Below are positions 23,249 to 34,937 of a DNA stretch of 64,000 nucleotides, piece by piece. The notes beneath the pieces are model-generated. The model had not been told where the DNA came from. It ran no database searches and saw only the letters and a program-made list of their open reading frames with translations. The stretch is from Meloidogyne chitwoodi (taxonomy: Eukaryota; Nematoda; Chromadorea; Rhabditida; Meloidogynidae): positions 1,798,001 through 1,862,000 of the forward strand of contig JACZZP010000005.1 in assembly GCA_015183035.1 (NCBI GenBank), in the 5' to 3' direction. Position 1 is the first letter of the stretch. Every line of letters begins with the position of its first letter. Position numbers and translations under genes: made by a program.

Positions 23249-25079
23249 ATGTCCAACAATATTGTTCTTTTAATTCAAGGTTATTCTCAATTACTTTTTT
23301 AACATTTTAGTTTTTTTTCGATTTCTTTATTGGTTCTATTCTTGGAATTATACATAGCCTTGTTGTCCAAATTTTAAATGAAAAGGTTTCAGAGCCTTAT
23401 ATGGATGAAATTTTTCATATTGCACAGACAAGATTATACTGCAAAGGAATTTATAATGAATGGTATTAAATTTTTTTATATATTTTAAATGGTTATTTTT
23501 TATTTTCTTTTTCATATTTCTCTTAAAAAATGCTTTATTAAATTCACAGGAATCCAATGATAACAACTCCACCAGGACTTTATTTACTTACTATTTTATT
23601 TGGCTTTTGTGGTCATGAACGTTATTTCAATTCATTAATTTTACCCTTTTGTTTTGTTGGATTATGCCGTTTGAGAAGATTTATTTTAATTTATAAAGGG
23701 AATTTAATAAAAGAAATTGGTTATTTATTAAAATTTAATTTAAAAATAATTATTATTTTTAGATCAATTTAATGATGTTAGATTATCAGCTTTAGCTGTT
23801 TGTTTTCTTCCTGTTTTGATCAATAATTCTTTTCTTTTGTTATTTTTTAATTTTAATTATTTTTTTAAATTATTTTTAAGTTATACAGACCTTCTCTCTT
23901 TAACAGCTTTTATTTGGGGTATTTCTGTAAATTCTCAAATTTTTTCATTTTTATTTTTTGCTGTGGCAATTTTAACAAGACAGGCATTTTTACAAAAAAT
24001 TTAATAAAATAATAAATAAAAATTAATTATTAAGACAAATATTGTTTGGCCAGCATTAACTTGTCTAGTGATTGGTATAAATATTATTAAATATTTATTA
24101 TTTAATAAATTTTCTTTTAAATATTTATTTTTTCAGGTATTTTTTATTTTTAATTTAAAATTTAATTTTTTTAGTTTTATAAGAATATTTCTCAATTTTT
24201 GTTGGTTTTAGCTTTTATTTGTTTTCTTATTTGGAATAATGGTTGTATTGTTCTTGGTGATAAAACTGCACATAAACCGGTTTTAAAATATTTTAATTAA
24301 AATTCTAAAAAAATATATTTTAAATAAAAAAGGTTTTTCATTTACCTCAAATTTTATATTTTATTGGATTTACTGCAGTATCTTCTATGCCTTTATTTTT
24401 AACTTTTTTTGTTAAAAATTTTAATAAAATATTATTTAATCGGTAAAAATAAAAATTAATTTTAAATAAAAATATTTTTAATTTTTAGTAATAATTTAAT
24501 TTTAATGTTAATTATTACATTATTTGCATTAATATCAATTAATTGTTGCACTTTAGCACATCCCTATCTTTTAGCAGATAATAGACATTTTACTTTTTAT
24601 ATTTGGCAAAGATTCTTTCAGCGTCATTGGATTGTTTTAATAATTTTAAAAAATTTTATTTATTATTTTTTAATTTTAGGCAAAATATTTGGCTATACCT
24701 TTCTATACCTTTAGTGCTATTTTAATGGTACAAATGACATCTGAAATTTCTTTTAAATTAAAAGTAATATTAAATATAAATTTATTTTTAATTATTTTTA
24801 GGCCTTTTTTATTGCTTTCATTTCACTTTGTCTTATCCCAGCATTTTTACTTGAATTTCGTTATTTTATTTTACCTTTCGCATTATGGCGTCTTTCTTTG
24901 GATAAACAATTAATTAAAGCCCAATTACTTGAAATTTTTATTAATTTTACGGTAAAAAGGTTTTGGCATTTTTTAATTTAAAATAATTTTAGGTTTCTGT
25001 TTTTGTGCTTTATCTATTTTTAAATTATCCATTTAAATGGTCTAATGAACCAGAAAAATTGCAACGTTTTATGTGGTAA
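23249..25079 (+). CDS. ALG10: ALG10 alpha-1,2-glucosyltransferase
   Basis: The ER membrane enzyme that adds the third, terminal glucose to the dolichol-linked oligosaccharide for N-glycosylation. Diagnostic ALG10/DIE2 sequence is clear: SEPYMDEIFHIAQTRLYC, WNPMITTPPGLYLLTILFG, several hydrophobic membrane segments, and the characteristic end LQRFMW just before the stop. PYMDEIFHI carries the acidic residues expected at the active site. About ten exons with very short introns. The start is uncertain: ATG 23249 is closest, but its exon (MSNNIVLLIQ) does not join in phase to the exon beginning at 23311 with the GT and AG I see, so the true first exon or splice site may differ. An AG at about 23226 could be a trans-splice site. 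Confidence 0.88.
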
Positions 25080-25591
25080 TACAAATATATTATTATTTTA
25101 TTTTTTGTTAATTATTTTAAAATATTTAAATAATTAATTTATGTTAAAATTTATTTTTAACTTGATAAAGTGAAAATTTTTTATTTTATTTTTTTAATTT
25201 CCAAAAATAAAAAAAAACAGAGGAGTGCACTTTGTTTTTTGTTTTAACAAAGAGAACCAGATTATTAAAAAAAAGTTTATTATAATAATAATAAAAAATT
25301 AAAATAAATATTTTCCCGAAAAATCAACAAATGTTTCTTATTTTTTGTTGGCTATTTAAAGTGTTTTTTTTTAATTAAAAAAGGAAAATAATATTTGTGA
25401 GTCTCTTTTGTATTTATAAAAGTAAAAAGTAAGTTTTGTCTATATTTGGTTGTCCATAGTGATCGGCTAGTATTTATTTACTTTAAAACTTACTAGTTAA
25501 AAATAATTCTGTCAATTATTAAAATTATTAATTTTTATTAATTCTTTAAATATAATTGGAATTTTCTGATTTTTTAAGTTTAATTTAAAAT

Positions 25592-26509
25592 ATGCATTTT
25601 ATTATAATTGTATTGATAAGCTTTTTTTCACTTAAAAATGTGAATTCTCAATGGGATCAAGGAATGGGTGGAAGTATGGGTAGTAATGGTGGTAGTGATA
25701 TGGGAGGTGGTGGTGGAGGTATGATGATGGGTGGAGGAGGTAAAAAATTTAAATAAATATTTTTTAAATTAATTTAAATATTTTTATAAAGGAATGAGTG
25801 GAGGGATGCCAGATGGTGGTGGTGGAATGATGAGCGGTGGCGGAGGAATGATGGCAGGTGGAGATATGAATGGCGGTGGAATGGGCATGGGTGGCGGAAT
25901 GGGAATGAGCGGTGGAATGCCGGACGGGAATATGGGGATGGGAGGTGGTGGAATGGGTATGGGTTATGGTTAGTATTAAATAATTAGATGAGTATTTTAT
26001 TTACTAATTTTACCTAAAAAGGTGGTGGAATGCCAGGAGGTGGAATGCCTGATAGTGGAATGGGTGGTGGCATGTCAATGAGTGGAGGAGGTGATATGAG
26101 CGGTGGAGGAGGAATGGGAATGAGCAGCATGGGTGGTGGAGGTAGTATGGGAGGTGATATGGGAGGTAATTAAAATAATCATATTAAAAATATATCAATA
26201 ATTAATTTAGGAGGAATGAGTATGGGTGGTGGCGGATCTGGAGGTTTTGGTTCAATGCAGGGTGGTTATGGTGGTGGATATAGCGCATCAGCTCGTAAAT
26301 AATTAAATAATTTTTATTTTTCATATTATTGAATAAATATATTTATTTTTGAGCTTTTTTGTAAAATATTTTAATAAATTTCAGCTTCAATGGGTTATAA
26401 TCTAAAAATTTCTGAAGGACTTCCTCCAATTCATATTCCTCCATATTCTGCAGAAGAAGACGCTGACAATAAGAAAGTAAAGCCAATTGTTAATCCTTTA
26501 AAAAATTAA
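25592..26509 (+). CDS. Secreted Gly/Met-rich protein
   Basis: Signal peptide MHFIIIVLISFFSLKNVNSQ, then about 200 residues made almost wholly of GGGM, MGGG, GMGM and SGGGM blocks. A conserved-looking end of normal composition follows: GYNLKISEGLPPIHIPPYS-AEEDADNKKVKPIVNPLKN. Five exons; the last junction (SASA|P-SMGYN) is in phase. Methionine spacing would suit metal binding or a flexible matrix, but that is inference. Glycine-rich proteins of this sort are common in nematode cuticle and secretions. The coding part is much more GC-rich than its flanks because of the GGN codons. Confidence 0.75.
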
Positions 26510-27138
26510 TTTAATAACCTCAATATTTTGTAATTAAAATAAATAGTCAAAACGGGGATAATTAATAGAAAAGAGTTGATAAAAATATTTATTTTAATAT
26601 ATTTACAACCAAATTATATTTATAAATTTTATTTTTAATAATAAGGAGAAAATAATTGATATTTTAATTTATTTTCTTTTTCATTTTGTATTGAAAAATA
26701 TATATGTGAAACAAAATATGCATTTTCTTATAATTTTGTTTGAACAAAGCAAGCGTCTCTCAATAATATAGGAAAAGAAGACAAAATAAAAAATATAAAA
26801 GTTGACTCAATTTTATAAAACACCTAATATTTTAACTTTTGCTAATGAAAGATTTAAATAAACACTATTTTAAAAAATTGTTTTTTGGATTAAAAAATTA
26901 CAGCATGATAAAAATGAAAAATTATAATTTTATGTTATTTTTAATAATCAACTTTTTGTTAAAGAATTATTTGATATATCGATTTAGTGAAAAAACTTCG
27001 CTAATAGAGCTCTTACCAAGGGCAAAAATTACTTTAAATTTTTGATAATTAATAAGTAGAATCGTCCCTATCCAATGAAAAAAGTCAAAAAATAAGTAAC
27101 TTTATCAAAAAATTTTAAAGCAGTTAAAACCAAAACAG

Positions 27139-28608
27139 TTATTGAGCACTATCCTCTTCATCGTCTTCATTTCCATCGTCGTTATCATCCTCAACTTCAC
27201 CTTCAGCTCCATCTAAATTTTAGTTTTTCAATTTTTAATATAAAAGCAAGTTATCAAAGGATTTTTTTAATATAAAAAATAAAAAGTATTAATAATTAAC
27301 CCTCTTTTTTAATTTTTTAGTTATCTTAAATTGTATTAAATGTAAAAATCAAAGTAATTTAATGTTTTAAACAAAATAATAATTAAAGTTTTTGAATAAG
27401 TCTACCAAAACTAATTGGGATATTTTGTCAAATATAATAAATGATAATATAAACTTTAAATTAGAATTAAAAAAATACCGGAATCATCAATGTCCCCTTC
27501 TTCTTCCTCTTCCACTTCGTCATTTTTATCACCACTGTCCTCATGATCTTGTTTTTCACCTTCACCTGATTTTTTATTTTTATTAAAAATATTCAAAGGT
27601 ATAAATTGATTTTTAAATTTTATTGTTTAATTACTATAAGTATATTTTTGTCGATTTACATTTATTGATTCAAAAACTTACCATTAGAAAAAAGATCGTT
27701 AATTCTCAAATACATATCATATTCAACAATTTCATTATTTTTTTCTTTTAATTTTGCACTAAAATTATATTGTATAAAATTAAATGATTAATCCTACTAA
27801 CTGTTCAACTCTTTTTAAGATTTTTTGTAGTTTTTTCTCTTGTTTTCTTTGTGATTGAAATGCTAAAAGTTGTTGATGTTTTTCTTGTCTAAGTTCTTTT
27901 TTATTTTTTGCCTCTAAGAATTTTTGTAAATGAGTAGTTTTATTTAGATTCATTAAATTGAAGTTTTGGCTAAAATTTAAAAATATAAATAATTATATTA
28001 ATTAGATTCAAAAATAAACGAAATATACATAGAAAGAAATTTACCAATTACACATGGCAGAAAAATCACAGCCACAAATTTTTGATTTTTTATTTGTACT
28101 TTCAACTGAAGTATCATCTTCTAAACTTCTCTTTAATGTATTACTACTTGTAGATTCAACTTAATTAAAATAATTATTTATTTATAATAAAGCTTTCATA
28201 TTTTTAGATTAACTATACTAAAATTGTTAAAAATTTTCAAAATGTAGCTAAATAAATTTGTTAGTTTCTATTAATTAATAAAAAAAATCAGAATAATTGG
28301 TTTTGAAAAATTGTTAATTAAAAATTTGGCAGTTTTCCATTGTATAAATATAAAATTAGAATACCTTTTTCACAATTATCAATAAAGAATTTTGCCGCAT
28401 TTTCCAGCCATTCTTTCGATGTTTGAACTCTTTTCTTAGCATTCTCATAAGCTAATGTTGTTTTTTCTAAATCCTCAACAGAATCGGCATAATGTTTTTT
28501 TGCTTCTAAGAAAAGACCTTTGGCTGTTCTGGCTGAATCAGATTTTGGCAAATTAGCATCAGTAATTAAATTTTCAGCTTTTTTAATAATTTCTCCTTCT
28601 TTTGACAT
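27139..28608 (-). CDS. Helical protein with acidic C-terminal tail
   Basis: No family recognised. It starts at 28608 with MSKEGEIIKKAENLITDANL, a helical 80-residue segment (AKKHYADSVEDLEKTTLAYE). A short linker with ICGCDFSAMCNCQNF follows (three clustered cysteines), then a coiled coil (KFLEAKNKKELRQEKHQQLL, RKQEKKLQKILKRVEQL). The tail is highly acidic (GEGEKQDHEDSGDKNDEVEE, ending DDDGNEDEEDSAQ-type sequence). No signal peptide. Acidic tails of this sort are common in nuclear and histone- or ribosome-associated proteins, which is the best guess for location only. Exon phases were checked for the first three joins. Confidence 0.6.
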
Positions 28609-30219
28609 ATTTTTAATAGTATTATTCAGCTAAAAATTATAAAATTAAACTAAAATTTATTTATTAAAAACATTTTATATTTTTATCTAGTTTTATCATG
28701 TTTTATAAATAATTTTTTGATAAGGATTTTATTATTATAAATGATCTTTATTTTTAAAAACTAAAAAATGTTTATATTTATAATTAAATCAGAAATTATT
28801 GAATGAAACAATAAGATAGGTAGTATTATATATTAATTCTAATATTTAAAAAGGTTAGACAATAAATATAATATCTAATAAAAAAATACAAAAAAGCAAT
28901 ATTTATGTATTTGGTTTTTAATAAACATATTAGATAAAAGAGGAAAATTATTATTTAATATTTTTACGGATATCTTTTTTAATTTAAAATTTTTAAAAAA
29001 TATTAGAATTATTTGAACATTCTTTTAAGCAAAATAGATAAAAGATAGATGACCTTTGCCTAAGTCAACTAATAATGTAAATATTGTGAAATTTATTCCA
29101 GTTTAGAAATTTATAATGTAAATTGAAAAAATAAAATATTATTCAAAAATGTATATTTGGGGGTATTAATTAAAGTTAAGGATCTAAAATAAAAAATGTG
29201 AGTTTACATAATTTAGTCAAATATTACGGCAATCTTGGACAATTGGGGCTCCACCCCAAATATTCGCAGTGGCATAGTAAAAAAGTGTTTTTAGGGGTTA
29301 TTGAGGTCACTGATTATGAATATGATATTAGTTTTTTCTTATCACTACTTTTAAAAATCATAGATTTTATCGGGATTTTCGCCCATTTGCTGATTACATG
29401 ATGGGCATAATGGAAGTACAGACCATAAAATGTTACGTTGTTGTAAAAATTAAATAGCAGATTCGTTTGTATTAACAAGTTGAGTACCTAATTTGGAAAA
29501 TATCCATGTTAAAATCTGTGATTTTTAAAATTAGTGATAAAATGATAAGGATTAGTGATAAGATCAGATTCGTAATCAGCGCCCTCGATAACCCCTAAAA
29601 ACACGTTTTTACTATGTCGCTGCGATTATTTGGGGTGGAGCCCCAATTGTCCAAGATTGCCAATATTACAGATTAAATAATTATTTTTAATTTGCCGAGA
29701 TTTTATTTTGCAAAATTTTCGGGAAAGAAGATATGTAAAACTAGTAAATAAAAGTATAAAGTGGCATTCCATTCATTGCGATAATCAATAAATAATTTTT
29801 ATTCGCTATAGGTCGGTTCAACACTGCAGATTTCTTGTAGCTGATTTTGAACGCTAACTATGCAAAATATATTTAATTTTTAATATTAAAGAGGGATAAT
29901 TTTTTTTTTTTAATTTTAAATATGTGTTTCATTTTATATCCCATTGTTTTTTCAATTGTCCAAAATATATCTGTCCAGAATTATCCAATGATTGAATTTT
30001 TAAAATTCTTTTTTCCTTTATTCTCTTAACAAAATAAATGTAAATAAACAAAGTTATAGCTGAATGAAGAAGAGGAAACTAAAAAAAAAGAATTTAAATA
30101 ATTTTAAAAAATATTGTCAACATTTTTTGTTAAATATTTCTTTATATTTATTTTTATGTTTTATGGAAATATATAAAAAACTAAAAAAACTATATTATTA
30201 ATTTTTATTAAATTAAAAA
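28609..30219. other. Intergenic region holding one MITE
   Basis: AT-rich and without a supported gene. The only clear structure is the 434-bp inverted-repeat element at 29228-29661, listed separately. A short open frame inside that element is made of its inverted repeat and is not a gene. Confidence 0.6.
29228..29661. mobile_element. 434-bp MITE with 8-bp TSD
   Basis: Long inverted repeats of over 100 bp: the left end begins GGCAATCTTGGACAATTGGG, the right end is its reverse complement, and similarity continues through GCTCCACCCCAAATA and TGTTTTTAGGGGTTAT. Direct 8-bp repeats AATATTAC flank it exactly (29220-29227 and 29662-29669). It has no transposase. The GG terminus and 8-bp TSD match the style of the element at 8898, so both are candidate Merlin-type MITEs, though their sequences differ. 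Confidence 0.9.
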
Positions 30220-31476
30220 TTAATTATTTAAAAAACAAATTGTAGATGTGTAGAAATTAAGGGAAATCCAATTATATTCTAAAAAATAAATTACCGTCAT
30301 AAAAACATAGTAAATACCGATATATTGTACACTATCCATTTCTGAACGATATATTCGTAAAATAGCACATCCAATCATATAAATGGCATTAAATATTGTG
30401 TAAGCTGCATCCAATGGTAAAATCATATTCATTGAAAAAATATTTTCCCTTAACTGATAATTGGCACTTAATGAATATGAAACAGGAATATTCTTATTTC
30501 TAAATTATTTAAAATTTAAAAATATAAATTTAAAAAAATTAATAAAATATTTTACTCTTTTTTAATCCTTTTATTTGTCCAATAAACAAAAAAATCACAA
30601 ATTGTTATCAAAAAAGAAATAAAAAGTGTAAAATATAAAGAATAAATAATAATTGAAGCATTATATTTTGATGTTATAAATAAAAGACCCATTGGTTGTC
30701 CAAAAGTTTCAGAATCAGCTAATGCTGAACAAATTATATAAACTGTGTAACTGACAGAAAGAATCCACTGAAATTTTTTAAAAATAATAGATTGAATGTG
30801 CTTTTAAAATTTAGATTTTTTATAATCTCAATTCAATTTAAACCCCTCAAAACAACAGAAAATTAAATTAAAATTTATCAGATATTCTTAAATTTAATAA
30901 ATTCTGACCACAATAATAATTCCTCTAACAGAAAATTTAATTCCTTCTTTTTCATAATATTTAACAAATATTGTAGCTCTGACACGTTCTAACATAATTA
31001 AAAAATGAGTAAAAGTATTTGCAATTAAATAAAAATAGGCAGGTACAAGTAAAGTAATTACTAACCAAATAGGTGTTAATAAACTACAATTATCAATATA
31101 AGTATAAAATAATATCTTTAAAAATAAATAAATATTAAAAATTAATTTAAATAAAAATGCTAACCTTATATCTAATTAAAAGAACAGCCCAAAAAAATGC
31201 ATTTATTAAATAAAAAATTATAACATTAAAAATAAGTATCTTTAAAAATAAATAATTAAAATTATTTAAAAAATAATATATTTTTTGTTTTACCGTTAAA
31301 TTTGAATGTAAAGGTATTTTTGATTTAACACATTGACGAAAAAGTAGAACAGAAAAAGAAAATATTAAAAAAAGAATTATAATTTGAAACCAAGTTATAA
31401 ATCCAAAAAGTGGACTTTTTAATAATTTTTCAATTTCCAAACAATTTTTATTTGTATTATTTATTGATGATGACAT
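30220..31476 (-). CDS. Serpentine chemoreceptor, Sre-like
   Basis: A seven-helix nematode chemoreceptor. It starts MSSSINNTNKNCLEIEKLL, with successive hydrophobic segments (FITWFQIIILFLIFSFSVLL; ILIFNVIIFYLINAFFWAVL; PIWLVITLLVPAYFYLIA). LERVRATIFVKYYEKEG after TM3 is the usual Sra/Sre-superfamily position. Late in the protein SLSANYQLREN recalls the Sre motif around YQ..EN. It ends STICFLNN. Four or five exons. Plasma membrane, probably in sensory cilia by family knowledge; ligand unknown. Class Sre is preferred, Sra/Srab possible. Confidence 0.7.
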
Positions 31477-31606
31477 TAATTAATTAAATTAATTAATTTT
31501 TTAAATTAAATTTTTTTAAATATATATACTTAAATATTAAAAAAAATTAAACTGATTGACTATCTCATAAAGATATACTTTAATAAAAATATTTTTAACT
31601 TTTAAA

Positions 31607-32238
31607 CAGGGTTGCACCGGGTTGACCTCGAGTGTCGGGTCGGGTTTCGGGTCGGGTAGATTTTCATAAATTTCGGGTTTCGGGTAGTTTTAGTGCCACA
31701 GGCGAAAATTTTGCATATTTTTTCTTTAATTGCCAAAAATTCCGTTTTTTTTTGCGCCGCAGGCGAAAATTTTTAAAAAATTATTCCACCTTAGTTGCCA
31801 AAAATTCACCTTTTTTAGCGCTACAGGCGAAAATTTAGGAATTTTAATTTATTTAAAAAATTGAAAAACGAGCGAAAAATAAAAGCAGACGGTAATTAAT
31901 GTACATGAAATTATTTATCCATCTTTAGGAATCGAACCCACATTTCCTAAGTAGTAAACTACACTACTAACCACTCAACCACAAGCGCACCTATAATAAA
32001 GATATTTAAAATAAGAATAAATTTTTCATTTATTTATTTTTCTCTCCTCCATGCAAAAGGTTCAGGGAATTAAAGAGAAAGAAGGAAAAATTTTTTAAAT
32101 GTCGGGTATCGGGTAATACTGAAAGGGTCGGGTCGGGTTTTCCAAAATTTCTCGGGTCGGGTTTCGGGTCATCGGGTCGAAAAAAGGCCGGGTTTCGGAT
32201 TTCGGGTATCGGGTTTCGGGTAACCCGATGCAACCCTG
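31607..32238 (-). mobile_element. 632-bp hAT-type non-autonomous element with tRNA-like module, copy A
   Basis: Terminal inverted repeats CAGGGTTGCACCGGGTT / AACCCGATGCAACCCTG and a perfect 8-bp TSD, CTTTTAAA (31599-31606 and 32239-32246), fitting the hAT end pattern and nTnnnnAn. Inside each end are runs of CGGGT/TTCGGGT variants. The middle has three copies of a GC-AGGCGAAAATTT motif, then on the minus strand a tRNA-like block with A and B boxes, then a purine-rich segment. No transposase is encoded. Strand is given by the tRNA-like block. Confidence 0.92.
31928..31981 (-). promoter_or_regulatory. tRNA-like A box and B box inside element copy A
   Basis: On the minus strand the A box TGGTTGAGTGG (31971-31981) lies 43 bases before a consensus B box GGTTCGATTCC (31928-31938), the spacing of a tRNA gene. 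Between them GTAGT-GTAGTTT-ACTAC forms a five-pair stem with a seven-base loop, like an anticodon arm. The D arm and acceptor stem do not pair, so this is a tRNA-derived RNA polymerase III promoter and not a functional tRNA. TGGTTGAGTGGTTA is closest to a tRNA-Ser/Leu type 5' half. Confidence 0.75.
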
Positions 32239-32551
32239 CTTTTAAATAAAAAAATAAAAAAAAATCAATGTGAATATTTTTTTGTTTGGTTATAAATAAA
32301 TTTATAAAATTTTATTTTTTATGTTATGTTAAAAGAAAAAATAGAAACAAATAGGTAAAATGTTATTTTTTCTAAAAGCCTCGTTAATAATTTAATATTT
32401 AATAATATTTTAATAATTACCTAGTTTATTATATCTCCTAGCTACTTATTAAATTTTAAAAAATAAAATGGAATTAATGAAAGAAAAAATATTTTAGATT
32501 TAAAATTAAATTAAATTTAGGTAATACAATTTTTATGTAACACTTATGTAT

Positions 32552-33351
32552 CAGGGTTGCATCGGGTTACCCGAAACCCGATACCCGAAACCCGAAACCC
32601 GGCCTTTTTTCGACCCGATGACCCGAAACCCGACCCGAGAAATTTTGGAAAACCCGACCCGACCCTTTCAGTATTACCCGATACCCGACATTTAAAAAAT
32701 TTTTCCTTCTTTCTCTTTAATTCCCTGAACCTTTTGCATGGAGGAGAGAAAAATAAATAAATGAAAAATTTATTCTTATTTTAAATATCTTTATTATAGG
32801 TGCGCTTGTGGTTGAGTGGTTAGTAGTGTAGTTTACTACTTAGGAAATGTGGGTTCGATTCCTAAAGATGGATAAATAATTTCATGTACATTAATTACCG
32901 TCTGCTTTTATTTTTCGCTCGTTTTTCAATTTTTTAAATAAATTAAAATTCCTAAATTTTCGCCTGTAGCGCTAAAAAAGGTGAATTTTTGGCAACTAAG
33001 GTGGAATAATTTTTTAAAAATTTTCGCCTGCGGCGCTAAATAGGGAATTTTTTTGTAAGAGGTTTAACAAGTTTAAAAAATTTTTGTCTTACTGAAATGC
33101 AAAATTTTTTAAAAATTTTCGCCTGCGGCGCAAAAAAAAACGGAATTTTTGGCAATTAAAGAAAAAATATGCAAAATTTTCGCCTGTGGCACTAAAACTA
33201 CCCGAAACCCGAAATTTATGAAAATCTACCCGACCCGAAACCCGACCCGACATTCGAGCTCAACCCGAAACCCGAAACCCGACCCGAGGAAATTTCGGCG
33301 ACCCGACCCGAAACCCGACCCGACACTCGAGGTCAACCCGGTGCAACCCTG
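32552..33351 (+). mobile_element. 800-bp hAT-type non-autonomous element with tRNA-like module, copy B
   Basis: The same element as copy A in the opposite orientation, about 310 bp away, with its own perfect 8-bp TSD TTATGTAT (32544-32551 and 33352-33359). It is therefore an independent insertion, not half of one palindrome. Over the end containing the tRNA-like block the two copies are nearly identical: their 67-codon open frames differ at one residue. Copy B has an extra 100 bp or so near 33015-33130, including another GCCTGCGGCGC motif, and a longer CCCGA/AACCCG run near its right end (33195-33335). Confidence 0.92.
32809..32862 (+). promoter_or_regulatory. tRNA-like A box and B box inside element copy B
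   Basis: A box TGGTTGAGTGG at 32809-32819 and B box GGTTCGATTCC at 32852-32862, with the anticodon-like hairpin at 32823-32839 between them. The sequence matches the block in copy A. The loop reads GTAGTTT, placing AGT at the anticodon position. Acceptor and D stems are missing, so it is not expected to be charged. Confidence 0.75.
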
Positions 33352-33359
33352 TTATGTAT

Positions 33360-34937
33360 ATTCTCTAAGATTTAGAAAATACACCGTCTATTGTTAAATA
33401 AAAAATTAATTTTATGTAATTAGATTTAATATAATAAAATATTGTCTAATATTATTTAATATAAATAAATTTAAAATTAATTAATATTTGGTAATATACT
33501 TTTATTTAAATAAATAATAAATAGTTTATTTTTTAATTTAATAAAAATTAATAATTTAATTTAAAATTTAGAAATTAAAAAAAGAAATAAAAAAACTAAA
33601 AGGGTAACCAATAAATATAAAAAATAAAAATTTAATTTTGTATTCCATTGTTTTTTAAGTTAATTAAATTAAAATTGTCCAGATTGATCTAATGGTTTAA
33701 TTTTTATAATTTTCTTTCTTTGAAGCATTCATAGAAGGTAAATAAATGTATACTAACCGAGGAATAAATGAATAAAGTAAAACGAAATAAAATTTAAATT
33801 AATTAAAAAAAAAAATTAATTAATTAATTATTAACAAAATACCAATGTATAATAATCCAAAAATCTTTATGTAGTTTTTATTTTATCATGGATTTTTTTT
33901 ATAATTTATATATTTCAATAAATTTATAATATTTTATATTTTGTAGTTCAATTAATATTTATCATTAAATAAAATTTTGAATTTTTTGGTTGAGCATATC
34001 AAAAATTAAACAAAACAAAAATTCGCTACCTAATAAACTTCATTTAATTTATCTCAATGCTAATGTAAGAAGTCCAATTTATAGGTCTCCAAATACATAT
34101 ATAAAGACTCAAATATATACTAACAAGTGTTTAGAATAAATTTAAAATAAAACTCACAAAATTGCATTTTTTAAATAAAATTCATTTGTATTTTTATCAT
34201 TTATTTTCCTCCCTTCCACCCACTATAAATAAATTGAAAATTTTTTTAGAAATTATTAAAAATGAAACAGGAAGTCTGTTTTGCATTGCAGCTAAAACTT
34301 CGGAATTGACTAGAATAACTATCTGAAAGAACAGTTTAAATTTTATATTTACTCATTCTCGTCTTTTTTTTAATTAAATTAGAACATTAAAAGGTAAAAA
34401 ATTTAAAATTTCAGTAAAAATTGCCACGTTATTTTTTAATAGGTACTTAGATATTAAATAAAGAGGAAATTAAATTTATTAAAATAATTTTTTTATTATC
34501 TTAAATAAATTTAAATTTTTTTTCAACTTTTTTAGACTATCAAAGAATTATTTAATATTAAATTTAAATTATTTATTTAATTAGCTTTTAAATTAAAAAA
34601 ACTATGACATTAGATTATCATATTTAAAGGAAAGAATTAATTTAAAATATATATATCTAAAATTATTTTTTTTAAATTTATTTTTTCCTAAAGTTATCTT
34701 TTAAAGATCAGAGTTACCCCCAAAAGTCTGCGCGCATTTTATTTTTAATAACTTTTTTATTGGCACTCTTTTCGATGCCTTTTTATAATTATTTTGTTGA
34801 TCAATTAATTATCTTTAAATATACAAAATTTGGTATTATTTGAATTTATATAAAATAAGTCATAGGAAAATTAGGAAGTTACTTCTCTCTACAAAATTAA
34901 TTTTATTTAATTAATTAAAAAAATATTATTTTAAGAA
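33360..34937. other. Gene-free AT-rich stretch
   Basis: About 1.6 kb without a supportable coding exon, inverted repeat or RNA gene on either strand. A short mixed patch near 34705-34740 (GAGTTACCCCCAAAAG, TGCGCGC) is not explained. Confidence 0.5.

Larger units (their letters stand above)
18778..25079 (+). other. Candidate four-gene operon
   Basis: Sm-F, SAS-4-like, CCDC59-like and ALG10 lie on the same strand with gaps of 180, 322 and 184 bp, while most other gaps in the window are larger or divergent. AG acceptors preceded by T-runs stand before the Sm-F, SAS-4-like and ALG10 starts. Nematode operons commonly hold such housekeeping genes and are resolved by spliced-leader trans-splicing. 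Inferred from spacing only. Confidence 0.5.

Noticed and set aside
32030..32760. Two 67-codon open frames of near-identical sequence on opposite strands
   Set aside because: They read through the CCCGA/CGGGT end repeats of the two hAT-type elements. The apparent protein is a by-product of simple repeats, not a gene.
32802..32873. Functional tRNA gene
   Set aside because: A and B boxes and an anticodon-like arm are present, but the acceptor and D stems do not pair.
31620..33340. Telomere-like repeats from CCCGAA/CGGGTT runs
   Set aside because: The units are irregular, confined to transposon ends and do not form a head-to-tail array.
31600..33360. One giant palindrome
   Set aside because: The two arms have different 8-bp target duplications and differ in length (632 and 800 bp), so they are two separate insertions.
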